Shown here: positions 1 through 22,312 of the stretch, piece after piece
Layout: every line of letters begins with the position of its first letter
How positions within the stretch are numbered: the stretch's first letter is position 1
Assembly (NCBI GenBank): GCA_951802195.1
Contig: OX637631.1
Coordinates: forward strand, 1,016,368 to 1,080,367
DNA: 64,000 nt
Origin: Tausonia pullulans
Taxonomy: Eukaryota > Basidiomycota > Tremellomycetes > Cystofilobasidiales > Mrakiaceae
Direction of reading: 5' to 3'
Position numbers and translations under genes: made by a program
The notes under the pieces: generated by a model
What the model saw: the letters and a program-made list of their open reading frames with translations, nothing else
Databases searched by the model: none
What the model was told of the DNA's origin: nothing

Positions 1-10
1 CGCACCCGCC

Positions 11-2001
11 ATGTCGAAGAAGACGTCCGTGTCGCTCCCGCCCGCCCATTCACTTTATTACCCCTGGCAAGGACAGAGAAACGATCGGTTGGGCTGACGT
101 CCTCCTTGCCTTGCCAACAGTGACCTCCTCGTCCGGGTCCGGTATGAGAACCCCCTACCGCCGCCGCCGTTCCCTCCCAAGCTGCTCGAGATCCCGACGG
201 ATCTCTCGCGGCTAGGCAAGCCCGCGTACATCGCAGGTCTCGTTAGGGACACGCCGTTTCCGATGATGGTGGACGCCGAGTGCGGAATGCCACTCGACTT
301 GCTCCAGTACCCAAGCCTTTGGATCGGAGGCGATTCGTCTGGTGAGCCCTTGTCTCCTCTTGGTCTCGACGCGTGTTTGCGAAAACATGGGCCAGAGAGA
401 TCAAGCCTCATGATCTGAAGAAGGTTATGAGGACGGCACACGTGGTGTCACGCGTCTTGCGACTCTCCCTTCGATTTCTTCCGCTCGCTCACGACCGACG
501 TTCGCTCGTCGCGTCCTCCCTCGACCCGTTCATCCTCTCATCCTCTCCACTCTCCTCTGACACCCTTGCACCTGTCCATAGACATCAACCCCACCAGCTC
601 CCTCCCCGAACTCGACCCCAAGGACGAGTACCTGCTCGCGCCTCCGGACACGGCCAAGGCTACGACGTCGTCGCTCACCGACGCGGCGTCCGCGACGGAT
701 GTCAACTCGCATGTCAGTTGGCTCGGCCGGACAAAGTATATCGCGAAAGATATCACGAGGGCGATGGGTACAGCGGAGCAGTGCGTTCGCTTCCATCCTG
801 GTGGGATCATGTTGTGCGTGCGTGCTGACAGACGCGTCGTCGTTGCGTCTCTCCTGCTCCCCCCCCTCTAGGAAGCGCCCGGAGCGCCTCGACAGGTCGA
901 TTGCCGGTCAGCAGCGACTCATCGAAAAGACGTTCGAGGACCTTGCCAAGTCGGACCTCGCCTCGCTCAAACACCCGTCCAAGCCCAACGTGTACCCTAT
1001 CGAGGTGAGCGAGCGGCGCGTCGTTCGCCAGAGAGTGAATCACCTCCCCGCTGAACCTTCGCTTCACCCCCCTTCAAGTCATACGATATCCTTCCAGACC
1101 CCCTCACATACGCGACGACGTACTCACTCTTCAAGTTCACAGATCCGCCCTCGCGTGAGGCTGGGCCCGACGGCGAGAAGGAGGTGCGCTCGCTCTCTCC
1201 TCCCTTGGCCCTGTCTCCTCTATTCGGACTGACCGATTCTCCTCCCCAGACCTCGGAGAACGTCCTCTCATCCGCCGTCATCCGCCCCGTCCTCGCGGAC
1301 GGCGAACAGACCCTCGTCTACTACCTCCCGAGCTCCGAAGTCGCCGCCATCGGCGCTCTCCGCGCTCTCTCGACGGACGTCCCCGAAGCCGAAGACGTGA
1401 GCCGGCCCAGCCGTTCTCTGTCTTTCCTGCCGTTTACTGATCTGGGCTCGCTGCCCCCCCTCCAGCCCTTCCTCTACACGTTCGCCCGCAACTACGAGGT
1501 CAACGTCCACGCCAAGACGGACGCGGGCAAGAACCTGACGGACCTCGCGCTCCTCATCTCGGACGGCAAGCCCTCGGGGGGGTCGTCTTCGTCGCCTGCT
1601 GGTCTGAAGCGGCCCAAGGGAGCGTTCTACCATGATTACTCGGGCAGGCTGACGTTGAGGAAGAAGCGGGTCAAGGTGGGTTTCCTGGCCTGTCCGTTGA
1701 TCTTCCGCGCAGCGCGTGTGGCACTGACGATGCCTTCGCCCGGCTCCAGAGGAACGGCCCGCCGGCTCCCCCGGAATGGGACGAGATCTCGCTGGGCCTC
1801 GAAGACCCTTCGGCGGGGGAGATGGACCAGCGCAGGCTGCAGGCGGCGATGCTCGAGGACCCGGCGTGGAAGCCCCCTGCCGAGGACGACGACGACGAGG
1901 CGGAGGCGGAGGCAGACGCAGAGGCGGAGGCGGAGGGGAAGACCCGGCGACCAGCCGGGGCGGAAGCGGACGCAGACGAGGCGATGGACGTCGATGGATG
2001 A
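11..2001 (+). CDS. PAF1: PAF1, RNA polymerase II-associated factor 1
   Basis: Subunit of the nuclear Paf1 complex, which travels with RNA polymerase II and supports elongation and histone modification (family knowledge). Eight exons: 11-24, 121-341, 582-780, 872-1004, 1079-1183, 1250-1396, 1466-1675, 1750-2001, giving 426 aa. The start was chosen because exon 1 (MSKKT) spliced by a GTCCGT donor gives MSKKTDLLVRVRYENPLP, which lines up without gaps with the start of yeast Paf1. Further family blocks are the MPLDLLQYP segment, the WLGRTKYIAKDI segment, KRPERLDRSI, HPSKPNVYPIE and SGRLTLRKKRVK. The C-terminus is acidic (runs of D and E), as in fungal Paf1. The 240-nt second intron is long for this locus and could hide a tiny exon. 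The gene starts only 10 bases inside the window, so its promoter lies outside. Confidence 0.95.
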
Positions 2002-2400
2002 TGATGACGAGGCAGCCCCTCCTGTTTTTCTGCCTGTGCTGCCCGGGATCGGCGAGAAAGGATGCGATGGACGAGCGCTGCGCTCCACCCAGACGCCGCC
2101 GGCGGCCCTGGCCAGCCAGCGCCCAGCCAGGGGCACGAGGGGGCGAAGGGGTCCCTGCGGGCTGGGCCCAGCGACGAGCTGATTCGACGTGCGCCAGCCC
2201 CTTGCAGGCTGGCGCGCCGTCGCCGTCCCTGCACACCGGCGTGCTCCCTCGCCTGGCTTCTCCGCGCGAACTTGTCTTCCGCGACAGTCTCTCCCCCTCC
2301 AGCTTCGACTCAGCCGATCCTTTCCTCCAGCCTGCCCCTTCCCCCCGTATCTGCCCACCGTCCTCCTCCCCTTAACCCCCCCCCCGCTTCCTCGCCCTCC

Positions 2401-2754
2401 ATGGCAGCCCGGGCGACGAGCATCCGCGACAAGATCACCCACCAGAACCAGTTCAGTCAGTCCCTCCCCTCCCTTCCTGGCCGGCCCCCTTGTTTGCCCC
2501 TCGCGCGCCGCCCCCCCCCCTCCCCAGCAGCGAATGTCTTGGTTGACGCTGAGACCCTTCCTCCCGCCTCGCCCGCGTGCCTCTCCTCGCTCCCTTCGCC
2601 CTCGTCGCCTGGTCTCCCCGACGTCCTTCCTCTCGTCGCCCTGCATCTCCCATCCTCCTCCATGCCCGCTCTCGCCTCGACCCGCCCCCTCTTCCCTCCA
2701 GCCGGCGCCGAGCCGACGTCGTCTTCGCCCAACTCCTCCCGCCGGCCGGGCCAG

Positions 2755-2788
<34 letters not shown>

Positions 2789-5700
2789 CTGCCTCTCACT
2801 CCCAGCAGTCATCGACCTACACCGAGTACCAACGCCCCGGCCGGCTCTCCCAGCTCGGCCCGTCCTCATCGTCCGGCTCGCTCGCCATGGGTCTCGTCCC
2901 GGACAACGACCAGCACCCTCAGCAGGTCTCGCCCTCGGCTTCTGCCGGCCCCTCGCCCGCCCGGCCCTCCCAGGGCACCGGCCGGTCCTACTCGACCAAT
3001 ACCAGTGCCAACCTGGGCTCGAGCTCGACGGCGATGACGGCCGCTGGCGGGGGGAGCAGCAGCGGCGGACGACGCGAGAGCACGGGGCCCGGCGCCGCCC
3101 CTGTCGGCTCGGCCTCATCCTTCCAGCAGCAGCCATCGCAGTATTATGGATCGTCTCAGCAGCAGCAGGCGTCTTCCCCCTCGGCTCCTCCCTCGGCGTT
3201 CATCCCCTCTCGAGCACCCCCGCCGCCGCCGCCGCCGTCAGGAGGAGGAGGAGGAGGCGCGACCGGCTTGCCCGGGTCGTCATCCTCTCCGTCCCATCCT
3301 AGTCTCCAGCGGTCTGCCTCGCACCACCAGCCGTCGTCGTACGGACCCTCGGCGGGCTACCCCTCGAGCAACGGCCAGCAGTCGTTTGGAGCGTATGAGG
3401 GAGGCGGAGGCGGCGGCGACCACCACCACCTTGGCGCGTCCGCCTCGCCGCCGTCCTCCTACAGCGGCGCAGGAGGAGGAGGAGGACTCGGCGCCTCGTC
3501 GGCACCTCCCTCAGCGTACCACTCTGCACGACCGTCGCGGCCCTCGTCGGGCCAATACGGCAACGGCTCGCTCGCCGACACGCTCTACTCGGGCGACGGC
3601 GGGGGGATGCAGAACCTCTCGCTCTCGCAGGAGCCCTCGCCGACGTCGAACCAACCTCCGCCGGCGGCCTCTCCATCGATGCTCATTGGATCCTCAGCGG
3701 CCTCGCACGGCGTTGCGCTCACCAGCTCGGAGAAGGGCCGCTCGCGGAGCGGAACGAAGAGCAGCGAGAAGGGCAAGAAGGGCTTCCTCGGCGCGTTCCA
3801 GGGTGCGTTCTCCGCGGCATCCGCCGGGTCCTTGCCTGATTCTGGGCCCGGAGGAGCAACACGAAATCCAGCGCTGACTGACGGATCGGTCTTTCCGCGC
3901 GACGGACGCCCAACCCTTCTTTCTTTCTCCGCCGTCGCCCTTCTTTCGTCTTTGCTTTCCCTCCCCCCCCCCCCCCCGCCCCTTCATGCAGACCTACTCG
4001 GGAACCACAAATCGATCGTCATCTCGACGCCGTACGATCCTGTCCATCTCACGCACGTCGGCTTCAACAATGACACGGGAGAGTGTGAGTCTCTTTCCTG
4101 CTCGGACGCTTTTGCTGCGACGCCCCATGAGCGCATCCCTGCGGAAGCGAGGGCTCGACCGCGGGGGCAAAGGGGGGCCCTGCTCGCTTGGCCCCGTATC
4201 CCTCGTCGTTGCCCGCCTGTATGCTGGATGCTGGGGAGCACATCCCTAGGCTGAGAGCCGTGGGCGAAGCGACGAGAGCCCTCGCGCCGGCACCCGCGCG
4301 CGTCCCCTCACCCCTGCTCTCGGGCTTGGCCCGCGCCCGCATGGGAGGCATGGACCGAGGGATGGCCAGATGTCGCCACCGGCTTCTCTCCCATCCCCTC
4401 TGCCGCCGCTGCTGATCTCGGCGGGGCGACAGGATGGGAGGCGTTCGGCTTGAGCGAGCGTGTCCATCCATCGCACCACCCTTATGACGTGGTCCTCTCC
4501 GCCGTCCTGCTGCATGCACCGCGCCGGGCGCTGAATCTCCACTCCTACCCACCCAGTCACGGGCCTGCCCAAGGAATGGCAGCAGCTCCTCCAGGAGTCG
4601 GGCATCTCCAAGACGGAGCAAGAGGCGAACCCCCAGGCGGTCTGTCTCTCGTCCTTTCCCTAGTCTCAATCTCATTTAACGCCCCCGCCTGACGCCTCCG
4701 CATGACGCCCCCCCCCCCCCCCCCCCCCCTCCGGCCCCCCTTCTCTGTCTCTCCCCTCTAGGTCATGGACATCGTCAACTTCTACCAGTCGGCCGGCCTC
4801 GGAGACCCGGCCTCGCAAAAGGGCGTCGACGTCTGGGAGAAGATGAAGGGCGCCGCGGGAGGGGAAAGCCCGACGTGGGAGGGAACCGACCATCAGCAGC
4901 ATCTCCTCCAGGCTCAGGCGGTCGACGCCGAGGCCGCTGCGGCGGCTGCTCAGGGACGGAAGCCTCAGTTCCAGAACCCTGTGCGTCGATGGATCGTCGC
5001 TGGTTTCTTCTTCCCTGTCCTTTCATTTTCTGTCTGGCTGACGGGCCCCATCCTCTCCTCCAGAGAGCCGCCCCGCCGCCGCCACCCCAGGCGGTCCGCA
5101 AGATGTCCTCCTCCAACGGGGGGGGTCACTCCGAGTCCTCGCGATCCGCCCCCCCTACCCCGGGCCTCGCCTCCAACAAGATATCGCCCTCGTCCTCGTC
5201 CACTGGCCGTCGGGCGCCCTCGCCACCTCAGCCTCCGGGCCCGGCCCCGGCGTTGCTCGACCGGTCGCACTCCCAGCGAGACCCGCCTCGGGCTGCCCAT
5301 CACGAGCTCGACAGGTCCAAGTCCACGAGGGCGGCGGCGCCGGTCCCTTCGTCTGGCGGAGGAGGGATGCTTAAGAAGTCGACGACATCGGCCGGTACTT
5401 CTTCCTCGAGGGGTCGTCACGAGCCGGGACCGCCGACGCTCGCGGCGCAGGCGCTCAGCAAGCAGGCGAGCAAGGGCAAGGCCCAGCAAGAAGCGGCTGC
5501 TGCCGCTGCCGCTGCTTCGAGCGGGGGAGCAACCCCGAGGAGGAGGCAGGAGAGCAAGAAGGACATGACGGACATCGTCGCGAGGCTCAATGCCATCTGT
5601 ACGGACGCCGACCCGACCAAGCTCTACAGGAGTCTCGTCAAAATTGGGCAGGGGTGAGTCGTCACATGCATGCAAAGGGGCCGGCGAACGTTTGAAGCGG

Positions 5701-6621
5701 GGGGGGGACGGAGGAAGCTAACCTGTGTGCTCCCTTTCCCAGCGCCTCCGGAGGCGTCTACACGGCCTACCAGGTCGGCACTAACTACTCAGTCGCCATC
5801 AAGCAGATGAATCTTGAGAAGCAGCCGAAGCAGGACCTCATCATCAACGAGATCCTCGTCATGAAGTCGTCCCATCACCCAAATATCGTCAACTTCATTG
5901 ACTCCTTCCTCCACAGGGGGGATCTATGGGTCGTCATGGAGTACATGGAGGGTGGGTCGCTCACGGACGTCGTCACGTGCAACATCATGACGGAGGGTCA
6001 GATCGCCGCCGTCTCGAAGGAGGTCACCGAGGGTCTTCGCCACCTCCACTCGCACGGCGTCATTCACCGCGACATCAAGAGCGACAACATCCTACTCTCG
6101 ATGATGGGCGACATCAAGCTCAGTGGGTCGCGCTCTCTCACTCTTTTTCTACTTTGCTGTCGTCCTCCGTCTGACATTGCTCTCCGTCTTTCCCACCTCA
6201 AGCCGACTTCGGCTTTTGCGCCCAGATCAGCGACCCGGCGCAGTCGAAGCGGACGACGATGGTCGGCACGCCCTACTGGATGGCGCCTGAGGTCGTCACC
6301 CGCAAGGAATACGGCCCCAAGGTCGACATCTGGTCGCTCGGCATCATGGCGATCGAGATGATCGAGGGCGAGCCTCCCTATCTGAATGAGAACCCTCTTC
6401 GGGCTCTCTACCTCATCGCCACGAACGGGACGCCCAAGATCGACAAGCCCGAGAAGCTCTCGCGCGAATTCCGGGACTACCTCGCGAGGTGCCTCGAGGT
6501 CGACGCCGAGAAGAGGCCTGACGCACTGCAGCTGCTGCAGCATGTCTTCCTGGGCAAGGCTGAGCCGCTGAGGACGCTCGCGCCGCTCATCAAGGCGGCA
6601 AGGGAGGCTTCGAAGAAGTGA
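2401..6621 (+). CDS. STE20: PAK-family (Ste20/Shk1-like) serine/threonine kinase
   Basis: p21-activated kinase acting downstream of Cdc42/Rac in polarity and MAPK signalling (family knowledge). Exons 2401-3802, 3992-4084, 4557-4639, 4762-4980, 5064-5653, 5743-6122, 6203-6621; 1061 aa. The N-terminal ~465 residues are low complexity with poly-Q (CAG repeats near 2755-2790), poly-P and poly-G. A CRIB box ([15 protein letters not shown], about residues 475-489) follows. The kinase domain is C-terminal: glycine loop GQGASGGVY (~795), [12 protein letters not shown] (~904), DFGFCA (~923), [10 protein letters not shown] see no PH domain, so Ste20/Shk1 fits better than Cla4. ATG 2401 has a good context (CTCCATGGCA); the frame is open further upstream, and 2460-2700 is pyrimidine-rich, so the N-terminus is the least certain part. 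The third exon is reached over an unusually long 472-nt intron (4085-4556). Confidence 0.9.
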
Positions 6622-7249
6622 TACGAGCCCTTCGTTGTCTTTGTCGGTCTTTCGGTCTCTCAGTCTATTTTTTCCCTTGTCCTCACTCTTTCCGTCTTGT
6701 CATTTTCTTTTCGCTCGCTTGTTTTCCTTGGGTTCGCATTTGTAGGTTTTTTTTTTTTTCTTCCTTCCCCCCCCCCTCCCCCCTTTCTTCTCTCCCTCCT
6801 CAGCCCACCTCCTCCTCTGTTTCCCTTCTCATGCTTCGACGGACCTTTCCCACCTCTTCCCCCTCTCTCGTGATATCCCCTTTCTTTTTTTCTCTCTCTC
6901 TCTCTTTTCTCCCTCGTGTGCCGTGGCCGTCCCAGCCTGTCGCTCAAGACCTCAGCGGCGGGAGGCTTGCGCTCTTCTGGTTTGTCCCTCCTTCTCCCCC
7001 TGATGCATTTGGAAACGATGCAAAGAAACACCGGAAATTTTCCCACTCCCCCTTTCCTCTCTGTCTCTCTCTCTGTCTCTCCCTCTCTACCTCTCAGGGG
7101 ATGAGGGCAGTTCATGCGATTGATTGGTTGGTGCAAGGAGGAGAGTCCAAAGACAAGAAAGGTAGTGGGTGGTCAAGGATGCTACAAAGATGATGCATAG
7201 GAAGATGTGAGAAAAAGAGAGAGAGAGAGAGAGAGAGAGATGCAAGGCT
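6622..7249. other. Convergent intergenic region STE20/TEL1
   Basis: Tail-to-tail spacer between the STE20 stop and the TEL1 stop (minus strand). It is strongly pyrimidine-rich on the plus strand with T and C runs (6740-6790) and CT microsatellites; a short (GA)n tract lies at about 7213-7240. No gene seen. Confidence 0.7.
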
Positions 7250-18237
<10,988 letters not shown>

Positions 18238-18524
18238 GGCGGGCGCTGGAACGCGTGGGTCGTGGGAATGGTTGGATGATGTGGAGGAGAGTTCGTCGCG
18301 TCTCGCTCGCTCTGCGCGTTTGGCCGCTCGCTCTCGCCTTTTACGCACGGTCCTGCCCGCGGTGGCCCGGCTGCCCTCGAAATCTCTGCAGCCTCGTCCT
18401 AGAGCTCTTCTTCTTCGACCTCCACCGCCCCCCCCTGCTTCTCGTCCCATTTGTCGACGAGTCTGCCAGCCCCGCCCCCACACGCATACCCCCACACCGC
18501 ACCCGCTTCACCGAACTATCCGTC
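18238..18524. promoter_or_regulatory. Shared divergent promoter region TEL1/BUD20
   Basis: 287 bp between the two start codons, CT-rich on the plus strand. No clear TATA box. Its position makes it the only possible source of both promoters unless they extend into coding sequence. Confidence 0.6.
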
Positions 18525-19247
18525 ATGGGTCGCCTGCGTCGCAAGAGGTCCGTCGAGGCGATCCTCCTGCCCTCCTCGGCCACCTGAATCGCTCGGGACT
18601 GACTCTTTCTCTCGCGCGAACTTCCAGGGTTCACAAGGCTCAGCGTGACGTTCACCGGGCAGCGAGGACGCGTGTCCGTAAGCGCGACCTTGACTTGATT
18701 CAAAAGCACGACCTCACCGACGAGGGGCGCGCCGCCCTCGAGGCCCAGCCGATCAACGAGGAGCTTCCGGGTCTCGGACAGCACGTGGGTTTACATGTCA
18801 TCTCTTCCAGTGGGACTTAAGCTGATCAAGTGATGTGATCCGTCTGTTCTGTGTGTAGTACTGTGTCGAGTGCGCTAGGTGAGCCCGTCTACCGCGCGCC
18901 GCGTGCACCGATTACACTGTCCCATGACATGCTCACCTCACTTTCTTGTCTGACACCCAGGTACATGGAGACGGACGCCGCCCTCCAGACGCACTGGCGG
19001 AGCAAGCTCCACAAGTTCGTCTTATATCGCGTTTCGTCGTCTCAGGCACAGGTCCCTGATACTACCTCCCCCTTCTTCCAGGCGTCGCGTCAAGACACTG
19101 CAGGACCCTGCCCACACGCCTGAGGAGTCGATCCGCGCGACGGGACTCGGGATTGACAACACCCAGCGACAGGAAGCGGAGATCAAGCGATGGGCGCCGG
19201 CGGCCTCGACATCTGAGGGCGGTGTTACTATGGAGGTTGAGGCGTAG
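18525..19247 (+). CDS. BUD20: Bud20/ZNF593-like zinc finger ribosome-biogenesis factor
   Basis: C2H2 zinc-finger shuttling factor for pre-60S ribosome export (Bud20/ZNF593 family). Exons 18525-18547, 18628-18784, 18859-18878, 18961-19014, 19082-19247; 139 aa, normal for the family. The start MGRLRRKR runs on as VHKAQRDVHRAARTRVRKRD, the basic N-terminus typical of Bud20. The finger is CVECARYMETDAALQTHWRS followed by KLHKRRVKTL: Cys pair, then His and His. The finger is split over three exons, one only 20 nt long (YCVECAR). It shares an upstream region with TEL1. Confidence 0.93.
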
Positions 19248-19647
19248 ATGACCTCTTCTTTCAACGCCCATCCTCTCGTCCCCTTTGATTGCTAGCTTTC
19301 TCTATCATTCCGCTTGTCTCTTGGTTGTCCTACACTCCTCGCTTGCATGCCCTCTCTTCTGTAGATCCCACCGTCCCGATGCGCCGTCGCTGTCCCATCC
19401 TTCATCCTTTACGTGCCCGCAAACGTATGTACTCATACTCTCTTTCTTTTATTCTTTCTTTCTTTCCTTCTGCATTCATGCCATGTGACTCTAGACAATG
19501 GGAGGATGAAGTGCGCTCATTGACAACGGAAATCATGAGGCTCTCGCGCGCCCCACGCTGTCCGTTCCTTCCAACCGTCACGACTGCCAGCCTTCACCTT
19601 TGTCTTCCCTCTCGTTCTCCTGGCCTTCAGCCGCCCCACCGCGGCAT

Positions 19648-19672
19648 TCCACACACACACATATATATACAC
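19648..19672 (+). promoter_or_regulatory. CA/TA-rich TATA-like element
   Basis: ACACACACATATATATACAC lies about 40-60 bp before ATG 19710, a plausible core promoter for the acidic protein gene. Assigned from composition and position only. Confidence 0.4.
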
Positions 19673-19709
19673 GCATCACCAGCATCACCTGAGCTCCTAC
19701 CGACCGCAA

Positions 19710-22312
19710 ATGGAGGTCTTCCCGCCTACCCCCTCGGACGTTGAGATGATCGCATCCCCCCCTCCAACAACCACAGCAGGTGACGCCGCCATGGCGGCCG
19801 ACGACGAGGATGAGGATGCGACGCTCTACGATGAGGACCAGCCGCCAGCCGCAGAGGTTGAAATGCTCGAAGAGGAGGTGGAAGACGTTGAGCTGAGGTC
19901 AGAGGTGGATGGAGGAACGGTGGAGGGGGACGTCGATTTTGAGGAGTCGCCCTCAACGGAGGTCGAAGTTGAAGTTGAGGTCGAGGAGGCGGAACCCATC
20001 CAGGTTCTCCTGACGAACGAGAATGAAGACGAACTGGAGGTCGTCGAGTCCGAAGAGGAGCAGCAGGAGCAAGAAGGCGAGGACGCCCCGCGGACGGAGG
20101 ACCCCAACGTCCATGTTCTACCTCCCTCCATTACCGTCGAACCCGCCGCCGCTGGTTCCCTCTCCCCTGAGGCCGAGAGTATCGTCCTCGTTGAGAAGCC
20201 CTCGGTAATTGAGCTTGAAAATCCCGCTGTTAAGGAGGAAGAGGCTGCCAAGGAGGAGAAGGATCAGACTAGTGCGTGCCCTTTGTCGAGCTCTCACCAT
20301 CGTTCGAGAACGCTGACGTACTTTCTTCCGCTTATTTCTCTCCCCCATCCAGCTGAGACTAACGCTGAAGCGGATAACCATGATAATGAGGAGGAGAACG
20401 AACTCGATCGCGTAACTGTGCCTACGGAGGTCGAGCAAGACAGCGGTGAGGACGAGGAAGAGCAGCCACTGCGTAAGTCGACGCGCAGCCACCATCCATC
20501 CAGCGTTTCGCACCTACTGATTGACAAATTCGCCCATTGGCTCAGACATCGAGCCTTCATACGAGCATGAGCATGAGATCGTGGTCTCTGGGACTTTCGA
20601 CCTTGAGGAGGACCACATAGAGGAGGAGCCCGTCCCCATCATCCTCACTTACCCGCCCACATCCTCAGACAATGCCGAGCTCGGCCAGTCGTACTCGCTC
20701 TTCCTCCCTGAGCCGACGCTTTCTCTTCCCGTCCTCCTTTCCGGCAACGATCGACTCTATGATGCCTCCCTCACCGAGGTTTTCGACGCCCTCCGGGAGG
20801 ACGCCGCCTTTTCTGTCCAAACTCCCGAGTTCGACGACCGCCACGGCTCGCTCGAGTGGGTCCTCGAGCACTCGGACCCTCAAGCCGAGCTCCGCATTGG
20901 CGAGGACAGCGTTCACGCTCGGCACACTTCGCTCGCAGATTTTGCAAGGCTCCACCGAATTTGCGAGTTCCCTCCGCCGCTGACACTTCGACTCGTAACG
21001 GGCCAGCCGAGGTTTGGGGTGCGGAGAGATCAGATCGAGGCGCTTAAACGCGAAATGGACCGGGAGGCGTCCGGCGATGAGGAACATGATGCGGGAGAGG
21101 AGGCAGAGGACAGCTTTGATGAAGGCGAGGTTGACGAGCTTGGCTGGCATGGCGAGGGTGAGTTTATGACTGTCTCTCTCACTGACACTGGCGAGACTAA
21201 CGTTCTTGCTTGCTGGCAGACTCGGAGTTCTCGGAGGATGGCGACTTGAGCAAGGATGAACACGACGCCGCTCCCAGTGATTCCCACCTCGAAGGGCGGG
21301 CAGGTCAGTGATCGATACGGCGCTCTATGTCCCCTTTGCATGCCTAGCTAACGTCGAGTTCGCTGCTCAGACCACCCCAGCGGCCCCGATGATCCGGTCA
21401 TGCCCTCTGAGCAGCACCGTGGGCCTTCTGCTGAGACGAAGGACCACTTGGGTGCCGGCGCTGACGCCGCTGAAGGTGCACCTTATTCTACAAGTCTTCT
21501 ACAATGAACTCACAGCTGATAAAGTTCTCTCTTCCAACTTACTAGCCTCCCAAGCTGAATTCGACGACGACGGTGAGGACTCCCGCGTGATTGGGGACAC
21601 CAAGCTTGTCATTACGGCCATCGGCGACCCCGAAGTTCTTGCGACCGTACAGCATGCCGAGACGTCGCACGGTGACCACGACGATCGTGCAGCCGCGGCT
21701 GAACGGGAGTTTTTCGAAGATTATGGCGCGGAGAACCGAGGAGTTGCAACGCCTGTATTTGTGGCCGAGAAGGAGACTGCTGTCTTGAACGAAGACGACG
21801 TGCTAGCGCGCGACGTCGAGCGCGAGGCCGCCGAGGCAATCACGGAGGGCGGTGAGACAGAGAACGTGCCTGTATCACCAGATTCCGATGTTTCCCGGGC
21901 TGCTGAGGAGGTTCTCCAGCCGAGTAAGTTGTCGCCCCTTGTTCCTCCTTCCATCAGCGCTCGCTGAGCAGAATTTGTCCTCATCTAGATTCTTCCAATG
22001 GGACCTCTCTTTCGACGACCCGACATTTCATGCGCCTCCACCCAGACCTCGCTTCCGCCGGTGATTTTACACCGGAGCACGAGCTCTACGCGGACTCGCC
22101 GGTGCCTACTCCGGCGACAGAGGATGGCACTCAGCCGGTAGGGTCAACGAGCCCGAAGCGGCGACATGATGCGCTTGCAGACGAGGAGGGCTGGGGTGAG
22201 GTTCACGAAGACGAGGCTCCAGGTGAGCATCTGCTGTCGTTCTTGACTGACTCCCTGCAGCCACTGACTCGATATTTTGTCCCTAGATTCTAAACGATCG
22301 CGGGCCGAATAG
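19710..22312 (+). CDS. Acidic 703-aa protein, family not recognised
   Basis: Exons 19710-20271, 20353-20472, 20546-21157, 21220-21303, 21371-21475, 21555-21923, 21989-22222, 22287-22312; 703 aa. I do not recognise the family. The N-terminal ~190 residues are very acidic with Glu/Val-rich stretches. The longest globular-looking part is encoded by exon 3 (IILTYPPTSSDNAELGQSYS to about LTLRLVTGQPRFGVRRDQIE). The C-terminus is again acidic and ends SKRSRAE, a possible nuclear signal. All seven introns are phase 1, so every internal exon is a multiple of three. No signal peptide or membrane segment. Intron 5 could alternatively end at 21510-21520 rather than 21554, since the frame stays open. Confidence 0.8.

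Noticed and set aside
2451-2701. Intron near the start of STE20
   Set aside because: The region is pyrimidine-rich, but no donor with +5 G gives a frame-consistent splice.
1268-2799. Long minus-strand frames opposite PAF1 and STE20
   Set aside because: GC-rich shadow frames; the plus strand carries conserved Paf1 and PAK sequence.
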